Source: Plantactinospora sp. BC1 (GTDB lineage Bacteria > Actinomycetota > Actinomycetes > Mycobacteriales > Micromonosporaceae). Taken from it: a stretch of DNA of 64,000 nucleotides. Location of the stretch: NCBI RefSeq assembly GCF_003030345.1, contig NZ_CP028158.1, positions 3,286,001 to 3,350,000 on the forward strand, written 5' to 3'. Shown here piece after piece: positions 35,346 through 43,452 of the stretch (position 1 is its first letter; each line of letters starts with the position of its first letter). The notes below the pieces were generated by a model. That model saw only the letters and a program-made list of their open reading frames with translations, was not told the origin of the DNA and searched no databases. Both the position numbers and the translations under genes were made by a program.

Positions 35346-36956
35346 TTACTCTACGTCGATTGATTCGGAGATCTCCGGCTCCTCGGAGGTCTCCGGCGCA
35401 CGCGGCAGCCGGACCCGGAAGGTCGCACCGCCACCCGGGGTGTCAACCACCTCGACGCTGCCGTTATGCCCCGCCACCAGGGCCGCGACGATGGCCAGCC
35501 CGAGCCCGGTGCTGACCCCGCCACCCGCCGCACGGGTCCGCGCGGCGTCCGCCCGGTAGAAGCGCTCGAAGACCCGCTCGGCCTGCTCCGCCGAGAGCCC
35601 CGGCCCGGTGTCGGCGACCTCGATCACCGCGTCGTCCCGTTCGGCCCGCAGCCGCAGCGTCACCGCCGCCTCCGGCGGGGTGTGGGTGAGCGCGTTGGTC
35701 ATCAGGTTCCCGAGCACCTGCCGCAGCCGGGCGTCGTCGCCGAGCACCACCAGCGAGCCGGCCCCGGGCTCGATCTCCAGGCTGATCGGGCGGTCCGGTG
35801 CGACCACCTTGGCGGCCTGCACCGCGTCGCTGGCCAGCACCGGCAGCTCCACCGGGGCCAGGGTGAACGGCCGTTCCCGGTCGAGCCGGGCCAGCAGCAG
35901 CAGATCCTCGACGAGCAGGCCCATCCGGGCCGCCTCGTCCTCGATCCGGCGGATCAGCCGGGCGGTGTCCTCCGGCGAGCCGGTGACACCCTGCCGGTAC
36001 AACTCGGCGAAGCCCCTGATGGTGGTCAGCGGGGTACGCAGTTCGTGCGAGGCGTCCGCGATGAACTGCCGCATCCGCTCCTCCGAGCGCAGCGCCCGGG
36101 ACTCCGACGCCTGGGCGGCGAGGGCGGCGTTGCGGGCCGCGGTCGCCGCGCTGCGGGCGTTCACCTCGGCCGCCCGGGCCGCCGACTCCGACGCGGCCCG
36201 GGCGGTGAAGGCCACCTCGATCTGGCTGAGCATCGTGTTCAGCGCCCGGGACAGCCGGCCGAGTTCGGTTTTCGCCTCCGCCTCGCCCGGCTCCGGATCG
36301 GGTACCCGTCTGGAGAGGTCTCCGCCGGCGATGGCCGCCGTGGTCCGCTCGATCTCCACGAGCGGTTTCAGACTGGTACGCACGATCGCCGCCCCGGCCG
36401 CGGCGAGCGTGATCAACACCGAGCCGCCGACGAGTACGTCGATCCAGATGAGTTCCTTGACCGCCAGGTCGACGTCGGTCAGGTGCTGCCCGACCGCCAG
36501 GAAGGTGCCGTTCGGCCACTGCACGACCAGCATCCGCCAGCGGAACCTGTGGTCGGTCGAGGAGACGGTGAAGAAGTCCTTGCCGGCGTGCCGCTCGTAC
36601 CAGTCGGGGTCGCTGAGCGCGCCGGGCAGGTTGGTCGGGTCGAGCGTCCGGTCGTAGAGCGGCTGGAAGAAGCCGGCCTCCCGGTCGGCGCGGACGATCA
36701 GATAGTCGGTCGGCAGGGCGCTGCGGCCGGCCGCTATCGCCTCGTAGAGCTGCTCGACCTGCGCCGCGTTCGCGTCGCGGGCGAAGCTCGCCAGTTCCTT
36801 GTCGATCCGGCCGACCAGATAGCTGCGCAGGAAGAAGGCGGTCATCACGCTGATCACCACCAGCGCGGCGGCGACCAGGACGAGTACGGCGGCGACGAGC
36901 TTGACCCGCAGCGGGGTGGCGCGGAGCCGCCCCTTCAGCGGCAGGGCGACATTCAC
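35346..36956 (-). CDS. sensor histidine kinase, MprB-like
   Basis: 536 residues. Two membrane helices (residues ~18-40 and ~175-195) enclose an extracytoplasmic sensor domain. Then come a HAMP domain, a coiled coil of Ala/Arg/Glu repeats (RAASESAARAAEVNARSAAT), HisKA with the phospho-acceptor in FIADASHELRTPLTTIRG, and HATPase_c (VLGNLMTNALTH, DTGPGL, GLGLAIV). It phosphorylates the response regulator encoded just before it; its GTG overlaps that gene's stop (GTGA). With the HtrA protease next to it, the signal is probably envelope damage. Confidence 0.92.
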   Translation of the reverse strand: MNVALPLKGRLRATPLRVKLVAAVLVLVAAALVVISVMTAFFLRSYLVGRIDKELASFARDANAAQVEQLYEAIAAGRSALPTDYLIVRADREAGFFQPLYDRTLDPTNLPGALSDPDWYERHAGKDFFTVSSTDHRFRWRMLVVQWPNGTFLAVGQHLTDVDLAVKELIWIDVLVGGSVLITLAAAGAAIVRTSLKPLVEIERTTAAIAGGDLSRRVPDPEPGEAEAKTELGRLSRALNTMLSQIEVAFTARAASESAARAAEVNARSAATAARNAALAAQASESRALRSEERMRQFIADASHELRTPLTTIRGFAELYRQGVTGSPEDTARLIRRIEDEAARMGLLVEDLLLLARLDRERPFTLAPVELPVLASDAVQAAKVVAPDRPISLEIEPGAGSLVVLGDDARLRQVLGNLMTNALTHTPPEAAVTLRLRAERDDAVIEVADTGPGLSAEQAERVFERFYRADAARTRAAGGGVSTGLGLAIVAALVAGHNGSVEVVDTPGGGATFRVRLPRAPETSEEPEISESIDVE

Positions 36957-37657
36957 GCCGCCGGCTTGCGGAGCACGTATCCCACCCCACGCAGCGTGTG
37001 GATCAGTCGGGGCTGGGTGGTGTCGATCTTGCGCCGCAGGTAGGAGATGTAGGACTCCACGATGTTGTCGTCGCCCCGGAAGTCGTAGTTCCAGACGTGG
37101 TCCAGGATCTGCGCCTTGGAGAGCACCCGGTTGGCGTTGAGCATCAGGTAGCGCAGCAGCTTGAACTCGGTCGGCGAGAGCTGCACCCGCCTGCCGGCCC
37201 GGTGCACCTCGTGGGTCTCCTCGTCCAGCTCCAGGTCGGCGAAGGTGAGCCGGGACGGCGCGTGTTCGCCGGTGGCCGTACGCCGCAGCACCGCGCGGAT
37301 CCGGGCGGTCAGCTCCTCCAGGCTGAACGGCTTGGTGACGTAGTCGTCGCCGCCCAGGGTCAGCCCACGGATCTTGTCGTCGGTCGCGTCCCGGGCGGTG
37401 AGGAAGACCACCGGGGTACGGGTGCCACCCTCGCGGAGCAGCCGGATCACCTCGAAGCCGTCGAGATCGGGCAGCATGACGTCGAGCACGACCAGGTCGG
37501 GTCGCCGCTCCTTCGCCGCGCTGACCGCCGCGCTCCCACTGGTGGCGGTGGCCACGTCGAAGCCGGCGAATCGCAGGCTGGCGGAGAGCAGCTCGAGAAT
37601 GTTCGGGTCGTCCTCGACGACCAGTAGCCGTGCCTCGCTCTGCGTTGTCGCTGCCAT
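36953..37657 (-). CDS. OmpR/PhoB-type response regulator, MprA-like
   Basis: 234 residues from the ATG at 37657. The receiver domain has VVEDDPNILELL, phospho-acceptor Asp in VVLDVMLPDLDG, FLTARD and KPFSLEEL. The C-terminal winged helix (LSPTEFKLLRYLMLNANRV, RGDDNIVESYISYLRRKID) is of OmpR type. It is the first gene of the two-component operon and likely controls the downstream protease and other envelope genes. The longer upstream extension lacks a ribosome site. Confidence 0.92.
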   Translation of the reverse strand: MAATTQSEARLLVVEDDPNILELLSASLRFAGFDVATATSGSAAVSAAKERRPDLVVLDVMLPDLDGFEVIRLLREGGTRTPVVFLTARDATDDKIRGLTLGGDDYVTKPFSLEELTARIRAVLRRTATGEHAPSRLTFADLELDEETHEVHRAGRRVQLSPTEFKLLRYLMLNANRVLSKAQILDHVWNYDFRGDDNIVESYISYLRRKIDTTQPRLIHTLRGVGYVLRKPAA

Positions 37658-37752
37658 CTCGCCATCATCCGCGCCTCCCCTGCGGCTCGGCTGAGCATCC
37701 CCTGAAAACTTTCTGAGAGCCGGCCCAGAGATCATCGAGCGGCCTCGGGAGG

Positions 37753-38445
37753 TCAGCGGAGCAGCCGGCGCAGGCCGTCCAGCGCACCGTGCAGCAGCCG
37801 GGCCGCCGTACGCAACTGGGGCTCGGTGAACCGGCCGCTGCGGGCCAGCGCCCGCACCTCGGTGACGAAGAGCAGCAGCTGCCGGTCGAACTCGGCGGCC
37901 GGGTCGTCCCCCTGCGCCGCCGACCAGCCCTGCTCCGCCCGCTCACCGGCACGCGGCCCGGCCGACCAGCCGGGACCACCCGAGCCGGAACCCGCCGCCG
38001 GGCCGGAAAACCCCGCACCCGGGTACGCCGGGCCGGGCGGGGAGCCCCGGCGGGACTCCCGGGCCGCGGCTCGCAACTCCTGTTTCAGGTCACGCACCGA
38101 GCCGCGTACCTCAGAACGGATCTCACCGGCCAGTTTCGCCAGGTCGGAGACGGAGGCGCGGATCTCCGACTCCAGGCTCGCCACCTCGTCGGCCCGCTGC
38201 CGCAGCTCGGCCCGGCCCGCCTCGGTGATCCGGTAGACCTTCCGGCCGCCGACGGCGTCGTGCGTGACCAGCCCCTCCGCCTCCAGCCGGGCCAGCCGGG
38301 GATAGATCGTGCCGGCGCTCGGCGCGTACAGGCCGAGGAAGCGCTCCTCCAGCAGCCGGATGAGTTCGTAGCCGTGTCTCGGCCCGTCGTCCAGGAGCTT
38401 GAGCAGATAGAGCCGGAGCCGGCCGTGGCCGAACACCGTCGTCAT
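37753..38445 (-). CDS. PadR-family transcriptional regulator
   Basis: 230 residues. The N-terminal winged helix is of PadR type (LYLLKLLDDGPRHGYELIRL, YAPSAGTIYPRLARLEAEGL, YRITEAGRAEL). The C-terminal part has a coiled coil, a Gly/Pro/Ser-rich linker and a final helical segment (TEVRALARSGRFTEPQLRTA). It lies seven bases after the stop of the DUF4097 gene and is co-transcribed with it. PadR repressors usually respond to small molecules; in this family with DUF4097 partners the ligand is not known. Confidence 0.88.
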   Translation of the reverse strand: MTTVFGHGRLRLYLLKLLDDGPRHGYELIRLLEERFLGLYAPSAGTIYPRLARLEAEGLVTHDAVGGRKVYRITEAGRAELRQRADEVASLESEIRASVSDLAKLAGEIRSEVRGSVRDLKQELRAAARESRRGSPPGPAYPGAGFSGPAAGSGSGGPGWSAGPRAGERAEQGWSAAQGDDPAAEFDRQLLLFVTEVRALARSGRFTEPQLRTAARLLHGALDGLRRLLR

Positions 38446-38452
38446 CTCGTCC

Positions 38453-39256
38453 TCACTCCGCCGACCGCCGGGCCAGCAGCACGATGCTTCCGGACATGGT
38501 GGTGGCGCGGAGACTACCTCCCCCGGCGCCGAGCGTTCCCCGGCGGTCGCTCGACCAGCTCGGCGCGGGGCCCGCCGCGAGCTGCGGGAAGTCCGTGGTG
38601 ATCTGGCCCGAGGTGGTGTGCAGGTGCACGTCGAGGTCGCTCTCCTCGGGCACCCGTACGGTCACGCTGCCCGAGGTCGCGCCGAGCTGGATCTCGCTCC
38701 CGCCCGGGTCGCCGAGGTCACAGGTGATCGCCCCGGAGACCGTACTGGCCCGGACCCGTTCGGCGGTCCCGTCGGCCAGGATCAGCTCGCCGGAGACCGT
38801 CTCCATGGTCAGGTCACCGGCGACGCCGAGCGCCTCCACCGGCCCGGAGACCAGCCGCGCCTTGGTCCGACCGGCGAGCCCCATCAGGGTCACCTGGCCG
38901 GCGGTCACCTCCACCTCGGTCGCCTCGACCAGTCCGGACGCGACCACCGCGCCCTCGTACAGCCGCAGGTCCACCCGCACCCGGGCCGGTACCCCGATCG
39001 AGATCTCGGGTCCGCCGCCCAGCCCGAACCAGCGCAGCAGCAGTGTCCAGCTCCCGAACGTCCGGTGCCGGACGGTCAACCGGCCGTCGCGGTGCTCGAC
39101 GACCAGCGGACGCCGGTCGGTCCGGGTGACCTCGATCCGGGCCGGGCCGTCGGTGCCGACCACGTTGACCCGGCCGGAGTTGAGCCGGACGACGAGCTGG
39201 TCGACCGGCTCGGTGAGGGTCAGCCGGCGCGGCCCGTCCACGGTCCAGCTCGGCAT
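38453..39256 (-). CDS. DUF4097-family beta-repeat protein
   Basis: 267 residues from the ATG at 39256, after GGGGAG. It consists of repeated short strands with S/T-G-x-I/V units (TVSGAITCDLGD, ATSGSVTVRVP, TTSGQITTDF, TTMSGSIVL), the DUF4097 beta-solenoid pattern. No signal peptide or membrane segment, so it is probably cytoplasmic despite the adhesin-like label used for such proteins. It forms an operon with the PadR regulator. Confidence 0.85.
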   Translation of the reverse strand: MPSWTVDGPRRLTLTEPVDQLVVRLNSGRVNVVGTDGPARIEVTRTDRRPLVVEHRDGRLTVRHRTFGSWTLLLRWFGLGGGPEISIGVPARVRVDLRLYEGAVVASGLVEATEVEVTAGQVTLMGLAGRTKARLVSGPVEALGVAGDLTMETVSGELILADGTAERVRASTVSGAITCDLGDPGGSEIQLGATSGSVTVRVPEESDLDVHLHTTSGQITTDFPQLAAGPAPSWSSDRRGTLGAGGGSLRATTMSGSIVLLARRSAE

Positions 39257-39383
39257 GGCGACTCCCCTGGTGCTGGGGCCGGTCCGGCCGGCGGGCGCGG
39301 CACGAACGGCGGGCGGGCGTGCTGCCACGATAACGCGATACATCGCGTTTCCGGAACGCCCCTCCGACCGGTCGGCGATGCCG

Positions 39384-40331
39384 TCAGGCAGCCAGCTCCA
39401 GCGCCGCCCCGCCGGCCGGACCCCGCACCGGGGCGGGTGCACCGGCCGCCCGTACCGCCGCCTCGGCGGCCGTGGCGAGCCGGCGACGGTCCGCCGGACG
39501 GTCCAGGCCGGGCTGGTCGACCACGGTCAGGGTCACCACCAGACCGCGCAGCGCCAGCACCCGGCGTACCGAGGTGTAGAGGCTCTCCTCGGCCAGGAAG
39601 GCCGCGGCGGTGGTGTCGGCGGCCCGGACCGCACCGGTCGTCGGGTCGGTGAACTCGACGCGGTAGCCGAGGTGCACCGGCACCACCGGGGCCGCCGCGT
39701 CGACGGCGGCCTGGAACATCGCCGGACGGAACCGGACCGCCCAGCCACAGTCGCCGGCCGCCGGGGGCAGGCCGCACCAGGTCGTACCCTCCGGAAAGAC
39801 CGCCACCACCCCGCCGGCCCGGAGCACCTCCGCCACCTCGGCCACGGTTCCGGGCAGGGTGCGCGGCCGGGTCCGGTCGATGAAGACGGTGCCGCCGAGC
39901 GCCGCCAGCGGCCCGATCAGCGGCCAGCTCCGCACCTCGTGCTTGGCCAGCAGCCGGGCCGGGGTCACCGCGAGGACGGTGACGACGTCCAGCCAGGAGA
40001 CGTGGTTGGCCACCAGCAGGGCCCGGCGCAGCGGCGGTCGACCCCGCACGACGAGCCGGATCCCGGCGGCCCGCAACACGCCGCGCGCCCAGGCTCGCCC
40101 GGCGACCTGGCGGCCGGCGCGGGAGAGCACCGGCAGCAGCGGCAGCAGCAGTCCGCCGAAGAGCAGGGCGCCGACCAGCGCCACCAGTCGACCCAGTTGG
40201 CGGGCCGCGGAGACCCCCGGCGTCCGGCCGGGGTCGGGCAGGCAGGCCGGCCCGCAGTCCGAGTGCGGCCGCCAGAGCGACCCGCCGGGTCGCGCCGAAC
40301 CGGCCGGGACCGGGCGGCTCCGGGTCTTCAC
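39384..40331 (-). CDS. PlsC-like acyltransferase, probable OlsA
   Basis: 315 residues from a GTG that overlaps the preceding stop (GTGA). A hydrophobic segment (LVALVGALLFGGLLLPLLPVL) precedes the acyltransferase domain with NHVSWLD (H-x4-D box) and FPEGTTWCG. On its own it would be a 1-acylglycerol-3-phosphate acyltransferase, but it is fused by overlap to a GNAT-type N-acyltransferase. That is the olsB-olsA arrangement in which OlsA adds the second acyl chain to lyso-ornithine lipid. Ornithine lipids are phosphorus-free membrane lipids. Moderate confidence in the specific role. Confidence 0.8.
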   Translation of the reverse strand: MKTRSRPVPAGSARPGGSLWRPHSDCGPACLPDPGRTPGVSAARQLGRLVALVGALLFGGLLLPLLPVLSRAGRQVAGRAWARGVLRAAGIRLVVRGRPPLRRALLVANHVSWLDVVTVLAVTPARLLAKHEVRSWPLIGPLAALGGTVFIDRTRPRTLPGTVAEVAEVLRAGGVVAVFPEGTTWCGLPPAAGDCGWAVRFRPAMFQAAVDAAAPVVPVHLGYRVEFTDPTTGAVRAADTTAAAFLAEESLYTSVRRVLALRGLVVTLTVVDQPGLDRPADRRRLATAAEAAVRAAGAPAPVRGPAGGAALELAA

Positions 40332-41140
40332 CGGTCCGGGCCGAGGAAGTGCCGGCGGTACCGGTCGGGCATCCGGTCCATCGAGAGCAGGACGTAGAAG
40401 TCCGCCACGTCGAACTCCGGGTCGTACGCCGGTTCTCCGCAGACCCAGGCGCCAAGCCGCAGGTAGCCGCGGAGCAGCGGCGGCATCGCCACCCGGCCAC
40501 CGGCGGCGGCCGGCGCCCCGGTCGGCACCGGTGGCTGCCCGGCCGCCAGCGCCGCCGCGCCGGCCGGTTCGGCCAGCCAGGGCCGGTGTGGCCGGACCCG
40601 CATCGGCGGCGGCGAGAGGTGCCGGCGCCGCACCTCCGACCAGACCCCGGCGGCTGTCGCCCCGGCGTCGTCCAGCGGGACCGAGGTGCAGCCGGCGAGC
40701 CAGCGCAGGCCGCGCAGGTGCAGATAGCGGGCGATACCCGCCCACATGAGGTTGATCACGGCGCCGTTCCGGTGCGCCGGGTCGACGCAGGACCGGCCGA
40801 TCTCGACCACCTCGTCGCGGAGCGGCGCGAGCGGGGAGAGATCGAACTCACCCTCGGCGTACCGTCGGCCGGCCCGGGCGGCGCGGTCCGGCGGCAACAT
40901 CCGGTAGGTGCCGACCACCGCCCCCGACTCGTCCTCGCGGACGACGAGGTGCTCGCAGTACGGGTCGAACTCGTCGACGTCGAGTCCGGCCACCGGTGAG
41001 TGGAGCGTGGCGCCGAACTCTTCGACGAAGACGGCGTGCCGCAGGCGCTGTGCGGCGGCTACCTGCGCCGCGCCCTCGGCGAGCAGCAGGGTGTATCCGC
41101 TGGTCCCGGTCTGTGCCGGGGCGGTGAGCAGAACGGCCAT
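40328..41140 (-). CDS. GNAT-type N-acyltransferase, probable OlsB
   Basis: 270 residues from the ATG at 41140; AGGAGG is only one base away, so either a start further in or leaderless translation is possible. It matches the acetyltransferase-like family of OlsB: RLRHAVFVEEFGA, FDPYCEHLVVRED, GTYRMLPP, EIGRSCVDPAHRNGAVINLM and a C-terminal PPLLRGYLRLGAWVCGEPAYD. OlsB acylates the alpha-amino group of ornithine with a 3-hydroxy fatty acid. It overlaps the PlsC-like gene. It could instead act on another amine. Confidence 0.8.
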   Translation of the reverse strand: MAVLLTAPAQTGTSGYTLLLAEGAAQVAAAQRLRHAVFVEEFGATLHSPVAGLDVDEFDPYCEHLVVREDESGAVVGTYRMLPPDRAARAGRRYAEGEFDLSPLAPLRDEVVEIGRSCVDPAHRNGAVINLMWAGIARYLHLRGLRWLAGCTSVPLDDAGATAAGVWSEVRRRHLSPPPMRVRPHRPWLAEPAGAAALAAGQPPVPTGAPAAAGGRVAMPPLLRGYLRLGAWVCGEPAYDPEFDVADFYVLLSMDRMPDRYRRHFLGPDR

Positions 41141-41443
41141 GCCTCCTGTGTAGGCCCCCGGGCTGCCCTGGACGTGTCGACCGACGGCCGATGGTGTGTC
41201 GATCCGGTGAACGGGATGTGGTATGACCCGGGCAGTCTCGCGCGCCGCCCCCCGGCAGCTCGTCCGAGCTGGTAAATTTCGCCCCTCCTCCCCAGATGCC
41301 GCGCGGCTCGTGCTGTAGGAGGACGGGCTCCTGCCCAGGTATGACGACCGGTTACGCAATCATCCCGATTGACCGCGCGGCCCACAATGTCGACGCTGGG
41401 TGACGGCGCGGCCGGTACGGCTGCGCTCACGGAGGGGAGAGAG
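41141..41443. other. 303-base divergent promoter region
   Basis: Lies between divergent starts of the OlsB-like gene and the ABC exporter. The exporter's ribosome site (GGAGGGGAGAG, ~41430-41440) is clear; no operator or riboswitch is recognised. Confidence 0.5.
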
Positions 41444-42382
41444 ATGTCCGACGGGCGACAGAGCCCAACGGCCGGAGGTGGCCAGATAGTGGTCTCCGGT
41501 CTTACGAAGGTCTATCGCAATGTCCGGGCGGTCGACAACCTGTCGTTCACCGTCGAGCCTGGCCGGGTGACCGGCTTCCTGGGGCCGAACGGTGCCGGCA
41601 AGACGACGACGCTGCGGATGCTGCTCAACCTTGTCGCGCCGACGGCGGGCACCGCGACGATCGGCGGTACCCGCTACGCCGACCTGTCGCAGCCGATCCG
41701 GCACGTCGGCGCGGTGCTGGAGGCGTCCAGCGCGCACAAGGGCCGTACCGGGATCAACCACCTGCGGGTGACCTGTGCGGCTGCCGGGCTGCCGAAGCAG
41801 CGGGCCGACGAGGCGCTGGCGCTGGTGGGGCTCACCCCGGCGGCCAAGCGGAAGTTCAAGGGTTACTCGCTCGGCATGAAGCAGCGGCTCGGCATCGCCG
41901 CCGCGATGCTCGGCGACCCCCGGGTGCTGATCCTCGACGAGCCGGCCAACGGGCTCGACCCGGAGGGCATCCGGTGGATGCGCGGCTTCCTCAAGGCGCT
42001 CGCCGCCGAGGGGCGTACGGTGCTGGTCTCCAGCCACCTGCTCTCCGAGATGCAGCTGCTCGCCGACGACGTGGTGATCATCGCGGCCGGCAAGCTGGTC
42101 CGGCAGGGCCGGGTCGACGAGGTGGTCGGCTCGATGGCGCAGACCGGCAGGGTCCGGGTGCGGACCCCGCAGGGTGACGAGCTGACCGCGGCGCTGGCCG
42201 CCGACGGTGTCCGGGTGACCCGGGGCGAGGACGGCGCGCTGCTGGTCGAGGGGGCGGACGCTCCGGCGGTGGGCCGGGCCGCGCTGGCGGCAAAGGTCGA
42301 GCTGCACGAGCTGACCACCGAGCGCCCCGACCTCGAAGGGGTCTTCCTGGAGCTGACGGCCGGAAAGGCGGGGATCCGATGA
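41444..42382 (+). CDS. ABC exporter ATP-binding protein
   Basis: 312 residues from the ATG at 41444, after GGAGGGGAGAG. The ATPase has Walker A GPNGAGKTT, the signature YSLGMKQRLG, Walker B VLILDEPANGLDPEG and H-loop SSHLLSE, as in drug/antibiotic-type exporters (DrrA/CcmA class). The C-terminal ~80 residues (GRVRVRTPQGDELTAAL...) are the usual accessory domain. It overlaps its permease by ATGA; the substrate is unknown. Confidence 0.9.
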   Translation: MSDGRQSPTAGGGQIVVSGLTKVYRNVRAVDNLSFTVEPGRVTGFLGPNGAGKTTTLRMLLNLVAPTAGTATIGGTRYADLSQPIRHVGAVLEASSAHKGRTGINHLRVTCAAAGLPKQRADEALALVGLTPAAKRKFKGYSLGMKQRLGIAAAMLGDPRVLILDEPANGLDPEGIRWMRGFLKALAAEGRTVLVSSHLLSEMQLLADDVVIIAAGKLVRQGRVDEVVGSMAQTGRVRVRTPQGDELTAALAADGVRVTRGEDGALLVEGADAPAVGRAALAAKVELHELTTERPDLEGVFLELTAGKAGIR

Positions 42383-43209
42383 ACCTGGTCCGGTCCGAGC
42401 TGCTGAAGATCCGTACGACGAACACCTGGTGGGTCTTCGGGCTCATCACGCTGCCCCTCTGGGCGCTGACCTTGATGATCAACTACTTCCAGTCGCAGGC
42501 GCTGCTCGATCCGGCCGGCGTCGGGGTGCCGGAGGCCGACGCGCAGAACGCGCAGTTCCAGGCGGCCGGCGAGCACGTCAACGTCGCGGCGAACCTCTAC
42601 ACCAACGGCCAGTTCTTCGGCGTGCTGATCGTGATGCTGCTCGGCGTGATGGTGGTGACGAACGAGTTCTTCCACCAGACCGCCACGACCACCTTCCTGA
42701 CCACGCCGCACCGTACCGCCGTGGTGGTGGCGAAGCTGGTCGCCGCCGGCATCCTCGGGTTGATCTTCTGGGTGGTCACCACCGGGCTCAACCTGATCTT
42801 CACTCCGCTGATCCTGAACAGCCTGGACGTGTCGAGCCAGCTCGGCAAGGGCGCGATCTGGCAGGCGATCGGCCTGAACGGGCTGGCGTACCTGCTCTGG
42901 GCCGTCTTCGGGATCGGGTTCGGGGTGCTGATCCGCAGCCAGATCGGTGCCACCGTCACGGCGCTGCTGGTCTACCTCGCCGGCTACATCGGGGCGATCA
43001 TCGTGCTGTCGATCCTGGCCGACCGGTTCGGCGACTGGATCAACAACCTTCAGTTGATCGTCCCGTCGCTCGCCTCCCAGTTGATGGCGACCGGCACCGA
43101 CCTGCCGGGCAGCCCGCCACGGTGGGCCGGGGCGGCGGTCATGATCGCGTACGCGGTGGTGACCGGCACGATCGGCACGCTGATCATGCGCAAGCGGGAC
43201 GTCTCCTGA
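42379..43209 (+). CDS. ABC-2-type permease
   Basis: 276 residues, ATG overlapping the ATPase stop. Six hydrophobic segments can be seen (WWVFGLITLPLWALTLMI, FGVLIVMLLGVMVVTNEF, LVAAGILGLIFWVVTTGLNL, LAYLLWAVFGIGFGVLI, ALLVYLAGYIGAIIVL, MIAYAVVTGTIGTLIM). An extracellular loop lies between helices 1 and 2. This is the ABC-2 exporter fold. It works with the preceding ATPase; a terminator follows at 43236. Confidence 0.88.
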   Translation: MNLVRSELLKIRTTNTWWVFGLITLPLWALTLMINYFQSQALLDPAGVGVPEADAQNAQFQAAGEHVNVAANLYTNGQFFGVLIVMLLGVMVVTNEFFHQTATTTFLTTPHRTAVVVAKLVAAGILGLIFWVVTTGLNLIFTPLILNSLDVSSQLGKGAIWQAIGLNGLAYLLWAVFGIGFGVLIRSQIGATVTALLVYLAGYIGAIIVLSILADRFGDWINNLQLIVPSLASQLMATGTDLPGSPPRWAGAAVMIAYAVVTGTIGTLIMRKRDVS

Positions 43210-43235
43210 CCCTGGGACAGGAGTCATCGGGTCGT

Positions 43236-43273
43236 CGGAGCCCGGTCGGGGTCAGTGCCCCGGCCGGGCTCCG
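43236..43273 (+). terminator. terminator hairpin after ABC exporter
   Basis: CGGAGCCCGG (43236-43245) pairs with CCGGGCTCCG (43264-43273), and CGGGG/CCCCG extends the stem inward, 27 bases past the stop. Confidence 0.75.
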
Positions 43274-43452
43274 GCGTTACTCCGACGGCCGACAACTCGC
43301 AAAACCTGTGAAACGCGACACGGGCCCGATGCGACAATGCTGTCGGTTACCGCACGGCGTAGCCTTGGACCCGTCTTTCGACGCAGCCCCCCGGACCGGT
43401 GGGCAGGAGACCGCGTGACACACAACCCGCGTGAAAGAGGCGATTACCGGCC

